From positions 1,220,961-1,284,960 of the forward strand of contig NW_020653856.1 in NCBI RefSeq assembly GCF_003589595.1: a stretch of DNA of 64,000 nt, written 5' to 3'. This DNA is from Hyposmocoma kahamanoa (lineage: Eukaryota > Arthropoda > Insecta > Lepidoptera > Cosmopterigidae). Position numbers and translations under genes: made by a program. The notes beneath the pieces are model-generated. The model worked only from the letters and a program-made list of their open reading frames with translations. It did not search any database and was not told where the DNA came from. This document shows, piece after piece, positions 22,301-27,763 of the stretch (position 1 is the first letter of the stretch; each line of letters starts with the position of its first letter).

Positions 22301-24644
22301 TACTGCAGAATAGAATTTGGTACTATCATCTTTGAGCATAGTCTCGTACTTTATAAAGTCTGAGAGTTGTCCTTTAACAGTACCATGATCAGAATGGGAG
22401 TGTTCTGCAACAATGTGTTGCAGGTTGTGTACTTCATTAGTTAAGTGGACATTTTCCACCCTCAGTTCATCCCGTTCTTTGGCTGATCGCTGCAATGAGA
22501 CGGTGAGTTCTTCGATTAATTCGTCACGTTGCGTGAGCGCATCTTCCAAGTGCACAAGCTGTAAACAAAGCATAACATGAACAACATGGAAAGCGGCAAG
22601 CGAAAGTCGTATGAACGCTTGTGTTACTTACATGCGCAGCAAACATTGTTTCACTGAATAAATTTTAAAATAAGCAGAAAGAAGAAGATAACAAAGTGTT
22701 TGTTTATTTTTGTGACACTGACATACAAATGATAAGCAGAGAGTTTTTTCAAGTGGTTCATAGACAATGTTTTTGAGAATAAAAAAACTTTATGCGAGAT
22801 TTTGAAAGAAGATTTTTCATCAAGCAAATGTACAACAGAAAATCACAACATAATGCTCTATTAACATTACAACACAACAAATACAAAAAATAAAACAAAA
22901 TCATTCATATATGCACAAAAATATTTATAATGATCTAAAATCTAGTAAACCGAGAGGACAGCAAAATATTTTGAGACCTTTTCATAAACCAAAAAGTGCA
23001 TCCTATAGAACTTAAACACATAGCACGCTAAGGGCATTAGTAACAGCATTAATATACAAAGTAAGATCACAGCGCAAAGCAGCCACATGCAGTAACACAA
23101 CTTTTCAATAACAAGTAATACCTTTTCATTATACTCTTCACAAATAGTCCTATAGTCTGTGGTTAATGTACTAAAAGAAGTTGTCTCATCTGGAGCCATA
23201 GACTTAAGCTGTGTTGGTATTGATGCATTCTCGTTTTTTTCTGCTTCGTTAGCCTTTGTGTCATAATCCGCTACATATACTTCCATTTCTTCTACTAACA
23301 TGTCTTGTTCAGCTTTATCACTAGACAAACTTTGTTTATCTGATGACTCCGACTGATCTGGAGAAGGCTCCTTTAAAAGAGTCAGTTCTGGAAGACGTTC
23401 TAATGATGGATTCTTAGATAGCATAACTGCGTCATCAAAAACTTCTTCCACTTTAATCCTATTGTCCCCAGCACCTACTAAAAATGGTGAAAGAAGATTT
23501 GGAAAAACTGGAATAGTTTCTACATCAGGACTAATAACATCACTTCCTTCTGGAGGTGGACCAAAGATTATTTGAGCAGCAGGGAAGGGGAATTTAGGAG
23601 CAGCTTGTCCCCTTATATCAAGCTTTATTATCTCTTCAGACCCTGAAGATTTGTCAGAATGTGAAGATTTGTCAGAATGTGAAGATTTGTCAGAATGTAA
23701 AGATTTGTCAGAATGTGAAGATTTGTCAACTGAATTGTCATCACCAATTGAAATGTTGGATTTGTGACTGGACTCCTCATTTAAAGAGTCGAGATATTGA
23801 TCACTTCTAGGAGATTCTTTTGGAGCATCTTCCTCACTAAGTTGTGGTGTCGGTGCTGATTCTGTCTGTTGTTTATTGGAGTCTCCGCATTCCTTTGATA
23901 ATTCCTTGGAAAAATCTGATGATAAGGCCAGGTTGACAGGACTCTCCTCACTGAGAGGGTGTACATCATCAGCAAGAATGTCCATAGGCCAGGACGCACT
24001 CTGTCTGCTAGGGTCATGTACACTGGCATTGTCGCTTAGTGGAGAGTGAGTATAGGGAATGTTCAGAGAGCTGTGTTTTAAAATTTTCTCTTGGTGGGCT
24101 TCCACATTGAGTAACTCTTGAGATTGGCTGGTTCTAGCCACATAGTCAGATTCTGTGATAGAGTTTGAAGGAATGTGTTCTGATATGGACTCGGTTTCAC
24201 TGATGTTCTCGACATTCTGAGTGGACGGATTATTGCGTTCAGTGCATCGACCCGTATCAATTTGTGGTGTTTCCGCTTCGTCCGCTACAACGGTCTCTGT
24301 GACGGGAATCTGTTGGGAATGCACTACATCCGGAAGAACGTGCTAAAAATAAACAGAAATATAAATAAATCTAGTGAAAGTTTTACGCTAACGATACCTA
24401 TTGTCTCAAGTTTTGAATGAAATTTCGTAATCTACGTGCAAGTTACGATCAATACGATAGTAGGTCACTGTTCCTGGCCCAGGTGAAGTGCCGCGGGTAT
24501 ACATTTCTATCCTATTTTCGTCATAGAGACGATTAAAAATATCTTCGTTTTGATCGCTCAACAATCGACAGATCGTGAAACTAGACTCATCAAACATACC
24601 TGAATATCAAATAGTTGTGGAGGTTGTTCGTGGGGATCATCCAT
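1215..24644 (-). CDS. Pericentrin/AKAP9-family centrosomal coiled-coil protein, 5' part (eight exons)
   Basis: Seen: eight exons with GT/AG borders join in one frame to give about 848 residues before the left window edge. Residues 1-422 are acidic, Ser/Glu-rich and probably disordered. From residue 423 on, the protein is mostly heptad-like coiled coil. Key cues are the block QRDELIEELTVSLQRS and the block LRMYFEKKC followed across a splice site by YSEEVW, which resemble the conserved LR-YFE-K segments of pericentrin and AKAP9. Known: this family anchors gamma-tubulin complexes and kinases at centrosomes and basal bodies, and the C-terminal PACT domain binds calmodulin. That domain would lie beyond the left edge and is not seen. 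Inferred: the insect orthologue is pericentrin-like protein (Plp). Further exons may be hidden in the 11.7-kb intron. Another large coiled-coil scaffold is the main alternative. Confidence 0.7.
1317..1971. other. Start of the 11.7-kb intron (1317-13063); nothing recognised here
   Basis: AT-rich and without repeat matches elsewhere in the window. The whole intron between exons 7 and 8 holds only mobile-element pieces and unassigned sequence. Any missing exon of the gene would have to lie here. Confidence 0.5.
1972..2165 (+). mobile_element. Dispersed retroposon-like repeat (family R3), partial
   Basis: Matches the plus-oriented copy at 58145, starting with the shared CTCCTTGTGAAAGAGTTCGT block and the shared TTTCTGCCGCCAAG block. 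It breaks off before the 3' CACTTGATATTATAAAA tail and abuts a LINE fragment. The family has an A-rich 3' end and no open frame, so a SINE or a LINE 3' tail are both possible. Confidence 0.65.
2168..2375 (+). mobile_element. LINE ORF2 C-terminal fragment (family J1)
   Basis: Degenerate copy of the segment also found at 10790-11346 (plus) and 9052-9545 (minus). The shared blocks are GGTAAAGCGGCAGA and ATGCCCGTAAAAATATA. The intact relatives encode a WGKAADMQTTFILQKRAIRS motif from the end of a Jockey-like reverse-transcriptase ORF. Here it has stops and is dead. Confidence 0.65.
2393..2570 (-). mobile_element. R3 repeat, minus-oriented partial copy
   Basis: Begins ACCAAGTGATAGGACGAACA (the reverse of the family's tail) and shares CAGTTGCAGTGTCACTCAGA with the other copies. 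Truncated before the TTTCTGCCGCC block. Confidence 0.65.
2702..2890 (-). mobile_element. R3 repeat, minus-oriented, internally deleted
   Basis: Contains both family ends (TATCAAGTAACGGGACGGAC and CTCTTTCACAAGGACCTCTA) but lacks about 100 bases in the middle, replaced by a T-run. Confidence 0.65.
2891..4608. other. Intronic sequence, nothing firm
   Basis: Near 3200-3240 there is a short match to the end of the Bm1-like SINE (GGCCTATATCCAGCTGTGGG). At 3830-3960 a GC-richer stretch is open on the plus strand (EKWPDSQFRSIRKSLKRLRA) but shows no start, no family and no matching splice sites. Confidence 0.4.
4609..4816 (+). repeat. Inverted-end repeat AACCGACTT...AGGTCGGTT, copy 1
   Basis: Starts AACCGACTTAAAAGAAGG and ends TTTTGAGGTCGGTT, so its ends are inverted copies of each other. 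Shares GTGAACCGATTTTGATG and related blocks with copies at 17246 and 52389. Non-coding and probably a MITE-like family that is widespread in insects. Confidence 0.6.
4817..6044. other. Intronic sequence with a GC-rich patch and a short R3 relic
   Basis: 4830-5230 is CpG-rich, which removes stop codons and creates overlapping ORFs in several frames; none looks like protein. The end of this patch (AGAGCAACG, CACCACACAGAG) loosely resembles repeats at 10240 and 31320. A fragment of the R3 repeat (TTTCTGCCGCCAAGCAGTAA) lies at 5979-6020. Confidence 0.45.
6045..6474. mobile_element. tRNA-derived SINE (family S1) in a palindromic composite
   Basis: A plus-oriented SINE head (box A TGGCCGAACGG, box B GGTTCGATTCC) opens the block at 6045, and a minus-oriented head closes it at 6474. 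Between them the SINE body (AGACAACCACAAATTACACC) is repeated three times in inverted orientation, joined by ACATACATAG and GTATGTTACA junctions. The whole can fold as a long hairpin. Other copies of the SINE are single. Confidence 0.8.
6475..7976. other. Intronic sequence, nothing recognised
   Basis: 7582-7890 is an open stretch on the plus strand with many CGAT and TCGA motifs, but it has no family resemblance. No repeat match was found elsewhere in the window. Confidence 0.4.
7977..8267 (-). mobile_element. hAT-like MITE, copy 2 (291 bp)
   Basis: Same family as 141-423 in the opposite orientation. Perfect 8-base target duplication AAAAGGAT at 7969-7976 and 8268-8275. Near-complete and without an open frame. 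Confidence 0.85.
8488..8585 (+). repeat. Short dispersed repeat, also at 48.57/49.40 kb
   Basis: GCGCACCTTGGGTAACAATC and CTTTCATCACGATAGCAAGC recur at 48568 and 49410, where a LINE fragment splits the copy. Unclassified. Confidence 0.55.
8586..9051. other. Intronic sequence, nothing recognised
   Basis: Contains GC-richer short ORFs on both strands without family signals. Confidence 0.4.
9052..9545 (-). mobile_element. LINE 3' end (family J1): ORF2 C-terminus and 3' UTR
   Basis: Minus-strand copy of the segment at 10790-11346, followed by the 3' UTR block GAGCAATCCCTAGAGTTTCT and a (TTTA)-type tail at 9030-9060. The same 3' UTR is found at 31640-31781 and 63715-63840. The coding part carries stops and indels. 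Confidence 0.7.
9546..10789. other. Intronic sequence with one repeat relic
   Basis: 10160-10420 (CACCTGGTCTTAAACTTCCC, CCAGAGCAACGGAATTAACT) resembles 31285-31420; family unknown. The remainder shows no feature. Confidence 0.4.
10790..11346 (+). mobile_element. LINE ORF2 C-terminal fragment (family J1), Jockey-like
   Basis: Pieces of one protein are visible across frameshifts: ARLVYFSS, then MSYGILMWGKAADMQTTFIL and QKRAIRSIYPLGPRVSLGE, then SFMGNCIRFHNKILE. This order is the familiar C-terminal end of Jockey-type reverse-transcriptase ORFs in moths. Stops after SLGE and a frame change mark it as inactive. It abuts a MITE of the 141-423 family at 11347. Confidence 0.75.
11347..12567 (-). 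mobile_element. hAT-like MITE copy 3, old and split by about 0.94 kb
   Basis: The left part 11347-11490 (ACAAATGGACAGCGGGTCTA) and right part 12428-12567 (CTGTCAGTCGAACAAACGAA through TTGTTGGTAGGTGAATG) are two halves of one diverged copy. The end repeats share the variant CACCTACCAACAAAT in place of the usual GACTTACAAAT. Between them, 11491-12427 matches nothing else here and begins and ends near AGTACTGC. It could be a later insertion or the inside of a longer family member. Confidence 0.65.
12568..13063. other. Intron next to exon 7, nothing recognised
   Basis: AT-rich. No repeat match and no additional splice-flanked coding stretch. Confidence 0.4.
13064..13138 (-). CDS. Pericentrin-like gene, probable exon 7 (coiled coil)
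   Basis: 25 codons of typical coiled coil (ERQAFEKRLEEVRQEVVQQL and five more) with a good donor ATACAG|GTATGT. The acceptor is less certain: GTTAAG|GAG is chosen because it keeps phase 0, but the tract before it is not pyrimidine-rich. An in-frame TAA upstream of 13171 limits the exon. The upstream side consists of the degenerate ATCCATnnATGATGG minisatellite, which may have eroded the normal acceptor. Confidence 0.55.
13139..13410 (+). repeat. Degenerate minisatellite (ATCCAnnnAATGATGGATGT-like units)
   Basis: Irregular units of about 25-30 bases with alternating ATCCA and GATGGATG motifs, e.g. GATGGATGTATCCATTGAGG. They directly border exon 7 of the pericentrin-like gene. The right side runs into a purine-rich stretch (GAAACGGAGACGGAGAACAG). 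Confidence 0.55.
13411..13964. other. Intronic sequence, nothing recognised
   Basis: AT-rich with several poly-A and poly-T runs. Confidence 0.4.
13965..14008 (-). mobile_element. R3 repeat, end fragment only
   Basis: TATCAAGTGACAGGACGAAC and GTCGTGCGCCTAG match the tail end of the R3 family. It stops exactly where LINE J2 sequence begins. Confidence 0.6.
14009..14345 (+). mobile_element. LINE ORF2 C-terminal fragment (family J2)
   Basis: Encodes a broken version of YHGECAMELHDLIPS (here the codons around YHGE are mutated), then GYARNVTLPHLYGKRI and a final ITWAFSRRE before the 3' UTR. The same protein end is better preserved on the minus strand at 37380-37790. This is the C-terminus of a non-LTR reverse-transcriptase ORF. 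Confidence 0.65.
14346..15103. other. Intronic sequence, nothing recognised
   Basis: AT-rich; no repeat match found elsewhere in the window. Confidence 0.4.
15104..15425 (+). mobile_element. tRNA-derived SINE, Bm1-like lepidopteran type (family S2)
   Basis: A tRNA-like head (GCTGTGGTAGCCTAATCG as box A region, GGTTCGGATCC as box B) is followed by the body blocks GTGAAGTCCAGAACCCGCAT and AACAGTGGGATGTATAAATG that recur in this well-known kind of lepidopteran SINE. Nearly full length. Confidence 0.8.
15514..15595 (+). repeat. Short tandem repeat, unit about 17 bases
   Basis: Four to five imperfect units of GGCATTTTGCGAATCT. Confidence 0.75.
15663..15830 (+). mobile_element. SINE S2, 5'-truncated diverged copy
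   Basis: Body blocks GGTGAAGGAAAAGATCGTGA and CCCAGCAGTGGGACGTACAA match the Bm1-type SINE body; the tRNA-like head is missing. Confidence 0.65.
15831..16253. other. Intronic sequence, nothing recognised
   Basis: One SINE S1-like word (AGCCCCGCACTAGGGGACCT) occurs at 15830-15850, suggesting a small S1 tail relic. Confidence 0.4.
16254..16581. mobile_element. Foldback element with arms of about 130 bp
   Basis: The left arm (16254-16390) and right arm (16440-16581) are inverted copies of each other: TATCGTATGTCGAAATTG on the left matches CAATTTCGACATACGATA on the right, and TTCTCAGTTTTATTCGGC matches GCCGAATAAAACTGAGAA. The loop is about 50 bases. Non-coding. Confidence 0.8.
16582..16717 (-). 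mobile_element. tRNA-derived SINE S1
   Basis: Minus-strand head with box B (GGTTCGATTCCCGGG) and box A (TGGCCAAACGG), then the AGACAACCACAAATCATACC body. It sits directly against the foldback element. Confidence 0.75.
17043..17135 (-). CDS. Pericentrin-like gene, exon 6 (coiled coil)
   Basis: 31 codons, phase 0 on both sides, acceptor ATCGCAG|ATA and donor GAG AAG|GTCAGT. It encodes ITELKAHIQTTENTEPNVSV and a further 11 residues ending LELEK. It is short, but both splice sites are good and the frame agrees with exon 5. Confidence 0.7.
17246..17685 (+). repeat. Inverted-end repeat AACCGACTT...AGGTCGGTT, copy 2
   Basis: Starts AACCGACTTCAAAAAAAGGA and ends TTTTGAGGTCGGTT plus a CTCTGTACTGAGATTAT tail shared with the 4.6-kb copy. 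This is the longest copy in the window. Confidence 0.65.
17690..17985 (-). mobile_element. R3 repeat, near full length
   Basis: About 295 bases, from ATACCAAGTGAAGGGCTAGT to CATTCACAGGGAGCTCTACT, with all internal blocks (TCACCCTGAGACATAAGTTG, GGCGGCAGAAATAGGTAAGG). Without an open frame of its own. Confidence 0.75.
17986..18887. other. Intron between exons 5 and 6
   Basis: Plus-strand 17990-18181 is open (CDVLNQPRSRAVIVASISES and on, ending LQGIILCINK) and is followed by an AAATAAATAAAA tail. This fits a LINE 3' end, but the family is not recognised. The rest has no feature. Confidence 0.35.
18888..19028 (-). CDS. Pericentrin-like gene, exon 5 (coiled coil)
   Basis: 47 codons, phase 0 on both sides, acceptor TTTCAG|CCG and donor AAG|GTATAG. 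It encodes PTQLEQALKQTNKKHEQLIE followed by more heptad sequence ending TTLEAK. Continuous with exons 4 and 6 in frame. Confidence 0.75.
19029..20210. other. Intron between exons 4 and 5, nothing firm
   Basis: AT-rich. 19797-19930 is a GC-richer patch with self-complementary words (CTCGACTCGAG, GAAGCCC...GGGCTTC). Confidence 0.4.
20211..20355 (-). CDS. Pericentrin-like gene, exon 4
   Basis: 145 bases, acceptor TGATGCAG|C and donor TACGAG|GTATTA. It completes the split Ser codon, then encodes YSEEVWRGRACASPLGSASS and 28 more residues ending SLTYE. YSEEV continues the LRMYFEKKC segment of exon 3, as in vertebrate relatives. The exon is far richer in G and C than its neighbours (runs of GCG and GCC codons), which is unusual here. 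Confidence 0.75.
20484..20700 (+). mobile_element. R3 repeat, internally deleted
   Basis: Shares GAAAGAGTTCGTGCAGGGAA, TTTCTGCCGCCAAGTAGTAA and GTGGCACTGCAACTGTTACA with the family. Confidence 0.65.
20720..20825 (+). repeat. Dispersed repeat, also at 30010-30115
   Basis: ACACATTTTTGTTCGAA and CGTCAATATGTAGCTTGATT recur at 30 kb with small changes. Unclassified. Confidence 0.6.
20826..21836. other. Intron between exons 3 and 4, nothing firm
   Basis: AT-rich. A short SINE S2 end (GTGGGACGTATGTCGGGTTG) is visible near 21680. Confidence 0.4.
21837..22558 (-). CDS. Pericentrin-like gene, exon 3 (coiled coil)
   Basis: Acceptor ACAG|CTTGTG and donor CGGAG|GTAAGT; 240 codons plus two bases. It begins LVHLEDALTQRDELIEELTV and ends KKCSDMER, with the split Ser codon completed by exon 4. 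Most of it is charged heptad sequence, with a less structured acidic stretch in the middle. The opening block is the best match to the pericentrin/AKAP9 family (QRD-x-I-x-x-LT). The phase-2 donor fits the single base that exon 4 supplies, which supports both splice sites. Confidence 0.8.
22942..23121 (-). CDS. Read-through extension of exon 2: possible alternative C-terminus with a membrane segment
   Basis: Continuing past the AAG|GTATTA donor, the frame stays open for 59 codons and ends TAG. It contains one uninterrupted hydrophobic stretch (MWLLCAVILLCILMLLLMP and onward, about 25 residues) followed by a short basic and aromatic tail. The base composition looks like coding sequence rather than AT-rich intron. 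A TATAAA lies at 22924-22929 and an AATAAA at 22703-22708 on the minus strand, so a polyadenylated short mRNA is possible. The product would be about 481 residues with a near-C-terminal membrane anchor. Whether it is a real isoform, a separate gene (exons 1-2 only) or chance cannot be told without RNA data. Confidence 0.4.
   Translation of the reverse strand, partial: VLLVIEKLCYCMWLLCAVILLCILMLLLMPLACYVFKFYRMHFLVYEKVSKYFAVLSVY
23122..24342 (-). CDS. Pericentrin-like gene, exon 2 (acidic, Ser-rich N-terminal region)
   Basis: 407 codons in phase 0, after a TTTTTAG acceptor and before an AAG|GTATTA donor. The product (residues 16-422) is rich in Ser, Glu, Asp and Pro and has no recognisable fold. 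Residues about 219-252 form a tandem repeat of a five-residue unit around SSHSDK, encoded at 23635-23730 by nearly identical 15-base units, so it is length-prone. If the donor is not used, the frame stays open to a stop at 22942 and adds a hydrophobic tail (separate entry). The composition suggests a flexible region with many possible phosphorylation sites. Confidence 0.7.
24406..24597 (-). CDS. Possible 63-codon ORF starting in the exon 1 splice donor
   Basis: The ATG is part of the donor itself (CAG|GTATG), so this frame opens only on an unspliced or differently started transcript. The product begins MFDESSFTICRLLSDQNEDI and contains IEMYTRGTSPGPGTVTYY. It is acidic and of ordinary protein composition, unlike most AT-rich intron ORFs. 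No family is recognised. It could be an alternative small product, a relic, or chance. Confidence 0.25.
   Translation of the reverse strand: MFDESSFTICRLLSDQNEDIFNRLYDENRIEMYTRGTSPGPGTVTYYRIDRNLHVDYEISFKT
24600..24644 (-). CDS. Pericentrin-like gene, coding exon 1
   Basis: This exon encodes 15 residues starting MDDPHEQPPQ and ends in phase 0 at a CAG|GTATGT donor. The ATG is chosen because the exon joins in frame to the long exon 2 and lies at the 5' edge of the open frame. An intron of 257 bases follows. That intron contains a second open reading frame whose ATG sits in the donor itself (24406-24597). Confidence 0.6.
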
Positions 24645-25350
24645 AATTTAACAAATTCATAGTAATATCAATCCAATAATTCATTCAAAATTCAATAATA
24701 TTCGTTGTCAAGACGACGTTTTCTTTTTCAAACAAAATACAAACGCCATTAATTTAAACGTTTCGTTTCATGATTTGTCAATCGATTGTCTCACCTGTCA
24801 CGCACTTCATAAATTGTAACAATACGAATCTTGCTATTGGGTTTCCTACATTAAGAGGGTCGCTTATTTAAAATACAGAAGAAAAGTCTCAAATCCCACA
24901 ACACTTTGTAGAATGTTATATGAGAAATTACGTTAAAAGAACATTTTTTTCTTAAATATTATAAATGTAAAATGGAACGAAAATGTCATTCGCTTTTAGT
25001 GTTTCATGGTCAGAGGAAATCTTAGAATGGAAAAAAAGTTAAAGGAGGAAATCCTATAGGATGGAAAAATATTAGGAAATGAATCTTCCAAAAAATAATT
25101 TATGTGAAAAAATACACCTTGGTTATATCAACATAAATAGAAAAAAAAACATTGTAAATATAATTCAACTATTTTTCTTACAAACAAAAGATCTTCTTCC
25201 CTCATAGCGCTTGGCCGTCGAGCACACAAATTAGAAAGATATAGTAGGATCGAGCACAATTAATTATATGTTCGATGGCCTTGGCTCACATTATTTGAAA
25301 GTAACAGATCACCTTCTATTCGTTTAATCACCGCCTTACTTTATTCGTTT
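24645..25350. other. 5' flank of the pericentrin-like gene
   Basis: The promoter should lie here, but no TATA box or initiator could be singled out. No coding signal. Confidence 0.4.
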
Positions 25351-25521
25351 AGGATCGTATTCCAGAACTCTACTCAATACTCAAGTCGGAACTTGAGTAT
25401 TGCAGTGAGCACTGAAAATCATACTCAAGTCCTTGCCATTAGAGTCGTATTTCCAGTGCTTGAAATCATACTCAAGTCTGCTCAAATCCTTGAGCATTGA
25501 GTAGAGTTCTGGAATACGACA
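25351..25521. mobile_element. Foldback MITE (family F, GGGTCGTATTCCAGAACTCT ends), copy 1
   Basis: Inverted ends of more than 30 bases (GATCGTATTCCAGAACTCTA at the left, complement at the right) and repeated internal TACTCAAGTC words. Same family as 30994 and 37990. Confidence 0.75.
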
Positions 25522-27630
25522 CATAATGTACGCCATCGCCTCCTTATGAGTATAGTGTTCTGCGGCCACCGCCCACCAACCAACAATGACAAAGAGCTTT
25601 TGAGTTTTCATTGATCTTGTAACTCCTCTAGTTAAAAATTATTTATTCAACATTTTTTTTCTATAGAGCGAAAAAAATACTTTTCTTGTATTTACCAGTA
25701 GTATACACAGAGTTCGCTGTTGTTTACTGCGAGGAATTAGAAATAAAACTCGTTAAAAAGTTCATAACTTTATTTAGCTATATACACATTATGTACGATT
25801 TTAGGTCAAGCCATTGTCTGTACAGTCTACGATTGAACCACCCCAACTTTATTTCGAATAAGGCCAACGAGTAAACAAATTACACAACTTTTATATTGCT
25901 TTGCACTCTTATATACATTGTTTCTAAACTACTGCCTAAAAACATCCGCCTTGACAATTAAGGGTCAAAACATATTTTAATAACATTTGTCAACACGTCC
26001 CTTTTATTGCCCGTGGACCGCCTCTCTGGTCCACCCGGGTGGACCACGGGAAATTATTTCTTCCCTTAGGTCACGTATGTCCATCTGGGTGGACCACGGG
26101 CCATCACTACTGATTTTTTTTTTTCATTTGTCTGCTCTCCATTTGTAACGGAGAGGACGTTATCGTATAAAATGTCATTTTATTTTAATTTTACTGAAAA
26201 TAGGATTTGACCCTACCCATCGATACTCGATGACCCTACCATGGTTATTCTTTGTAATAAATACAATGATCAAATCGTTTTTAAGCGCTTAATTCACGTT
26301 CATAACAAATGCATTAGAAATGAAGAATGCTTGAAAAGCTGCAACTTGCCTGCACGGATTTAAAGCGCCCATCTTCCGTGTACGACGAAATATTATTATA
26401 TTATTGTGCTGGATTGCTTTGTAGCAATCATATTCGTGAACTATAAGAAAAACTGCAGACTGAAACACGGAGAAGCGACTTTAAATAATGCTATCACACT
26501 TATCGACACGGGATCGCATTAACGCGGTCAGAAAAACCTTTATGTCCATGTAAGAGCGAAAAAAAGCAATTAATATAATAAGTATGGTAACACCCTAATA
26601 ACAAAATGGCGCTTACAATGTATTTATTTATGCCGCAATGGAGCGTTATTCATCCACGTAATTTACAAGCTCTGACCCTAGTTATAATTAAATGCACAAT
26701 AAATCCTGTCTATACTAATTTATACAAAACCCACGAAATCGACGTTTATAAACATCTCTATATTAAAAAAAATTGGCCACTGTCGATTTAAGTTCTTTGC
26801 AGCGAACTTATTTAATTTGCTATGGAAAATTATTAACAAAGGATACGGAAATCAATTGAGAAATTAACAGAGACTGTCGCATTAATATGAAATTGAATTT
26901 ATTTTGTATATATTACTCTGATAATTTGTCAAATGATTTTGAATAATAATCACGGCAAAAAATATTATGCATCGTTTAAAGTATTTTTTTTTTTAAGATA
27001 TTCCTTTATACAAATAACACGAAACGATATTTCAATGTTCTCGCCAGTTCCTTTAACAATCCAATAAATCGGGTTACTACTATAAGAACTACAAAGTCAA
27101 AAAACGCTTTTATTACACTTTCCACAAGGACCCTAATATTGATCTTTCGAGCCGGATCTGAACCAACGATCTATGGAATTTAGAGGAACTGTCGAGAACA
27201 ACTTATTTTAATCAATGTTCTATATAGACATCAAAAGCTCTGTATTTACAATTTACACGACAATATTTAACGTAAAGCGTTTCTATAAGTAATTCCATTT
27301 TTACAAAATTATTGAACACTTCGAATTAATTTAAGAATCGAAACTTGCATGGTGCGTAGACGAGTGAACATTTCAATCTCAACGTGAAGGAATTGAAAAG
27401 AGCACTCAACATAGGTGATAGATAGGCGATATAATGTATATGGTTCTTAAACACCCTTCTATCCACTTCCTCTTATCTCCACCCAAAAAATTATGGACGG
27501 CCCCAAGCTTATAAGATTGAAATCCAGACTAGGAAAAGAAGACTTGATTTAAATAAACTTAAGCATACTTTTAAATAAATTACACTAACGGTCAAACTGC
27601 AAACAATAGAAGGGGGACACGAATATTAAA
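25522..27630. other. Intergenic, nothing coding recognised
   Basis: A perfect 18-base palindrome GGTCCACCCGGGTGGACC lies near 26029-26046, with related CGTGGACC and GGTGGACCACGGG words around it (26010-26105). The rest is AT-rich and unassigned. Confidence 0.45.
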
Positions 27631-27763
27631 TCCAACTCAAATCCATTAAGTATCCTACGCCAATCCATAAAATATCTAACCCCAATCCATTATGTATCCA
27701 ACCCCAATCCATTATGTATCCAACCCCAATCCATAATGTATCCAACCCCAATCCATTAGGTAT
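27631..27763 (+). repeat. Tandem repeat, six units of 22-23 bases
   Basis: Units of CCAACCCCAATCCATTATGT plus AT. The first two units are more diverged and the last four nearly identical. Confidence 0.9.
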
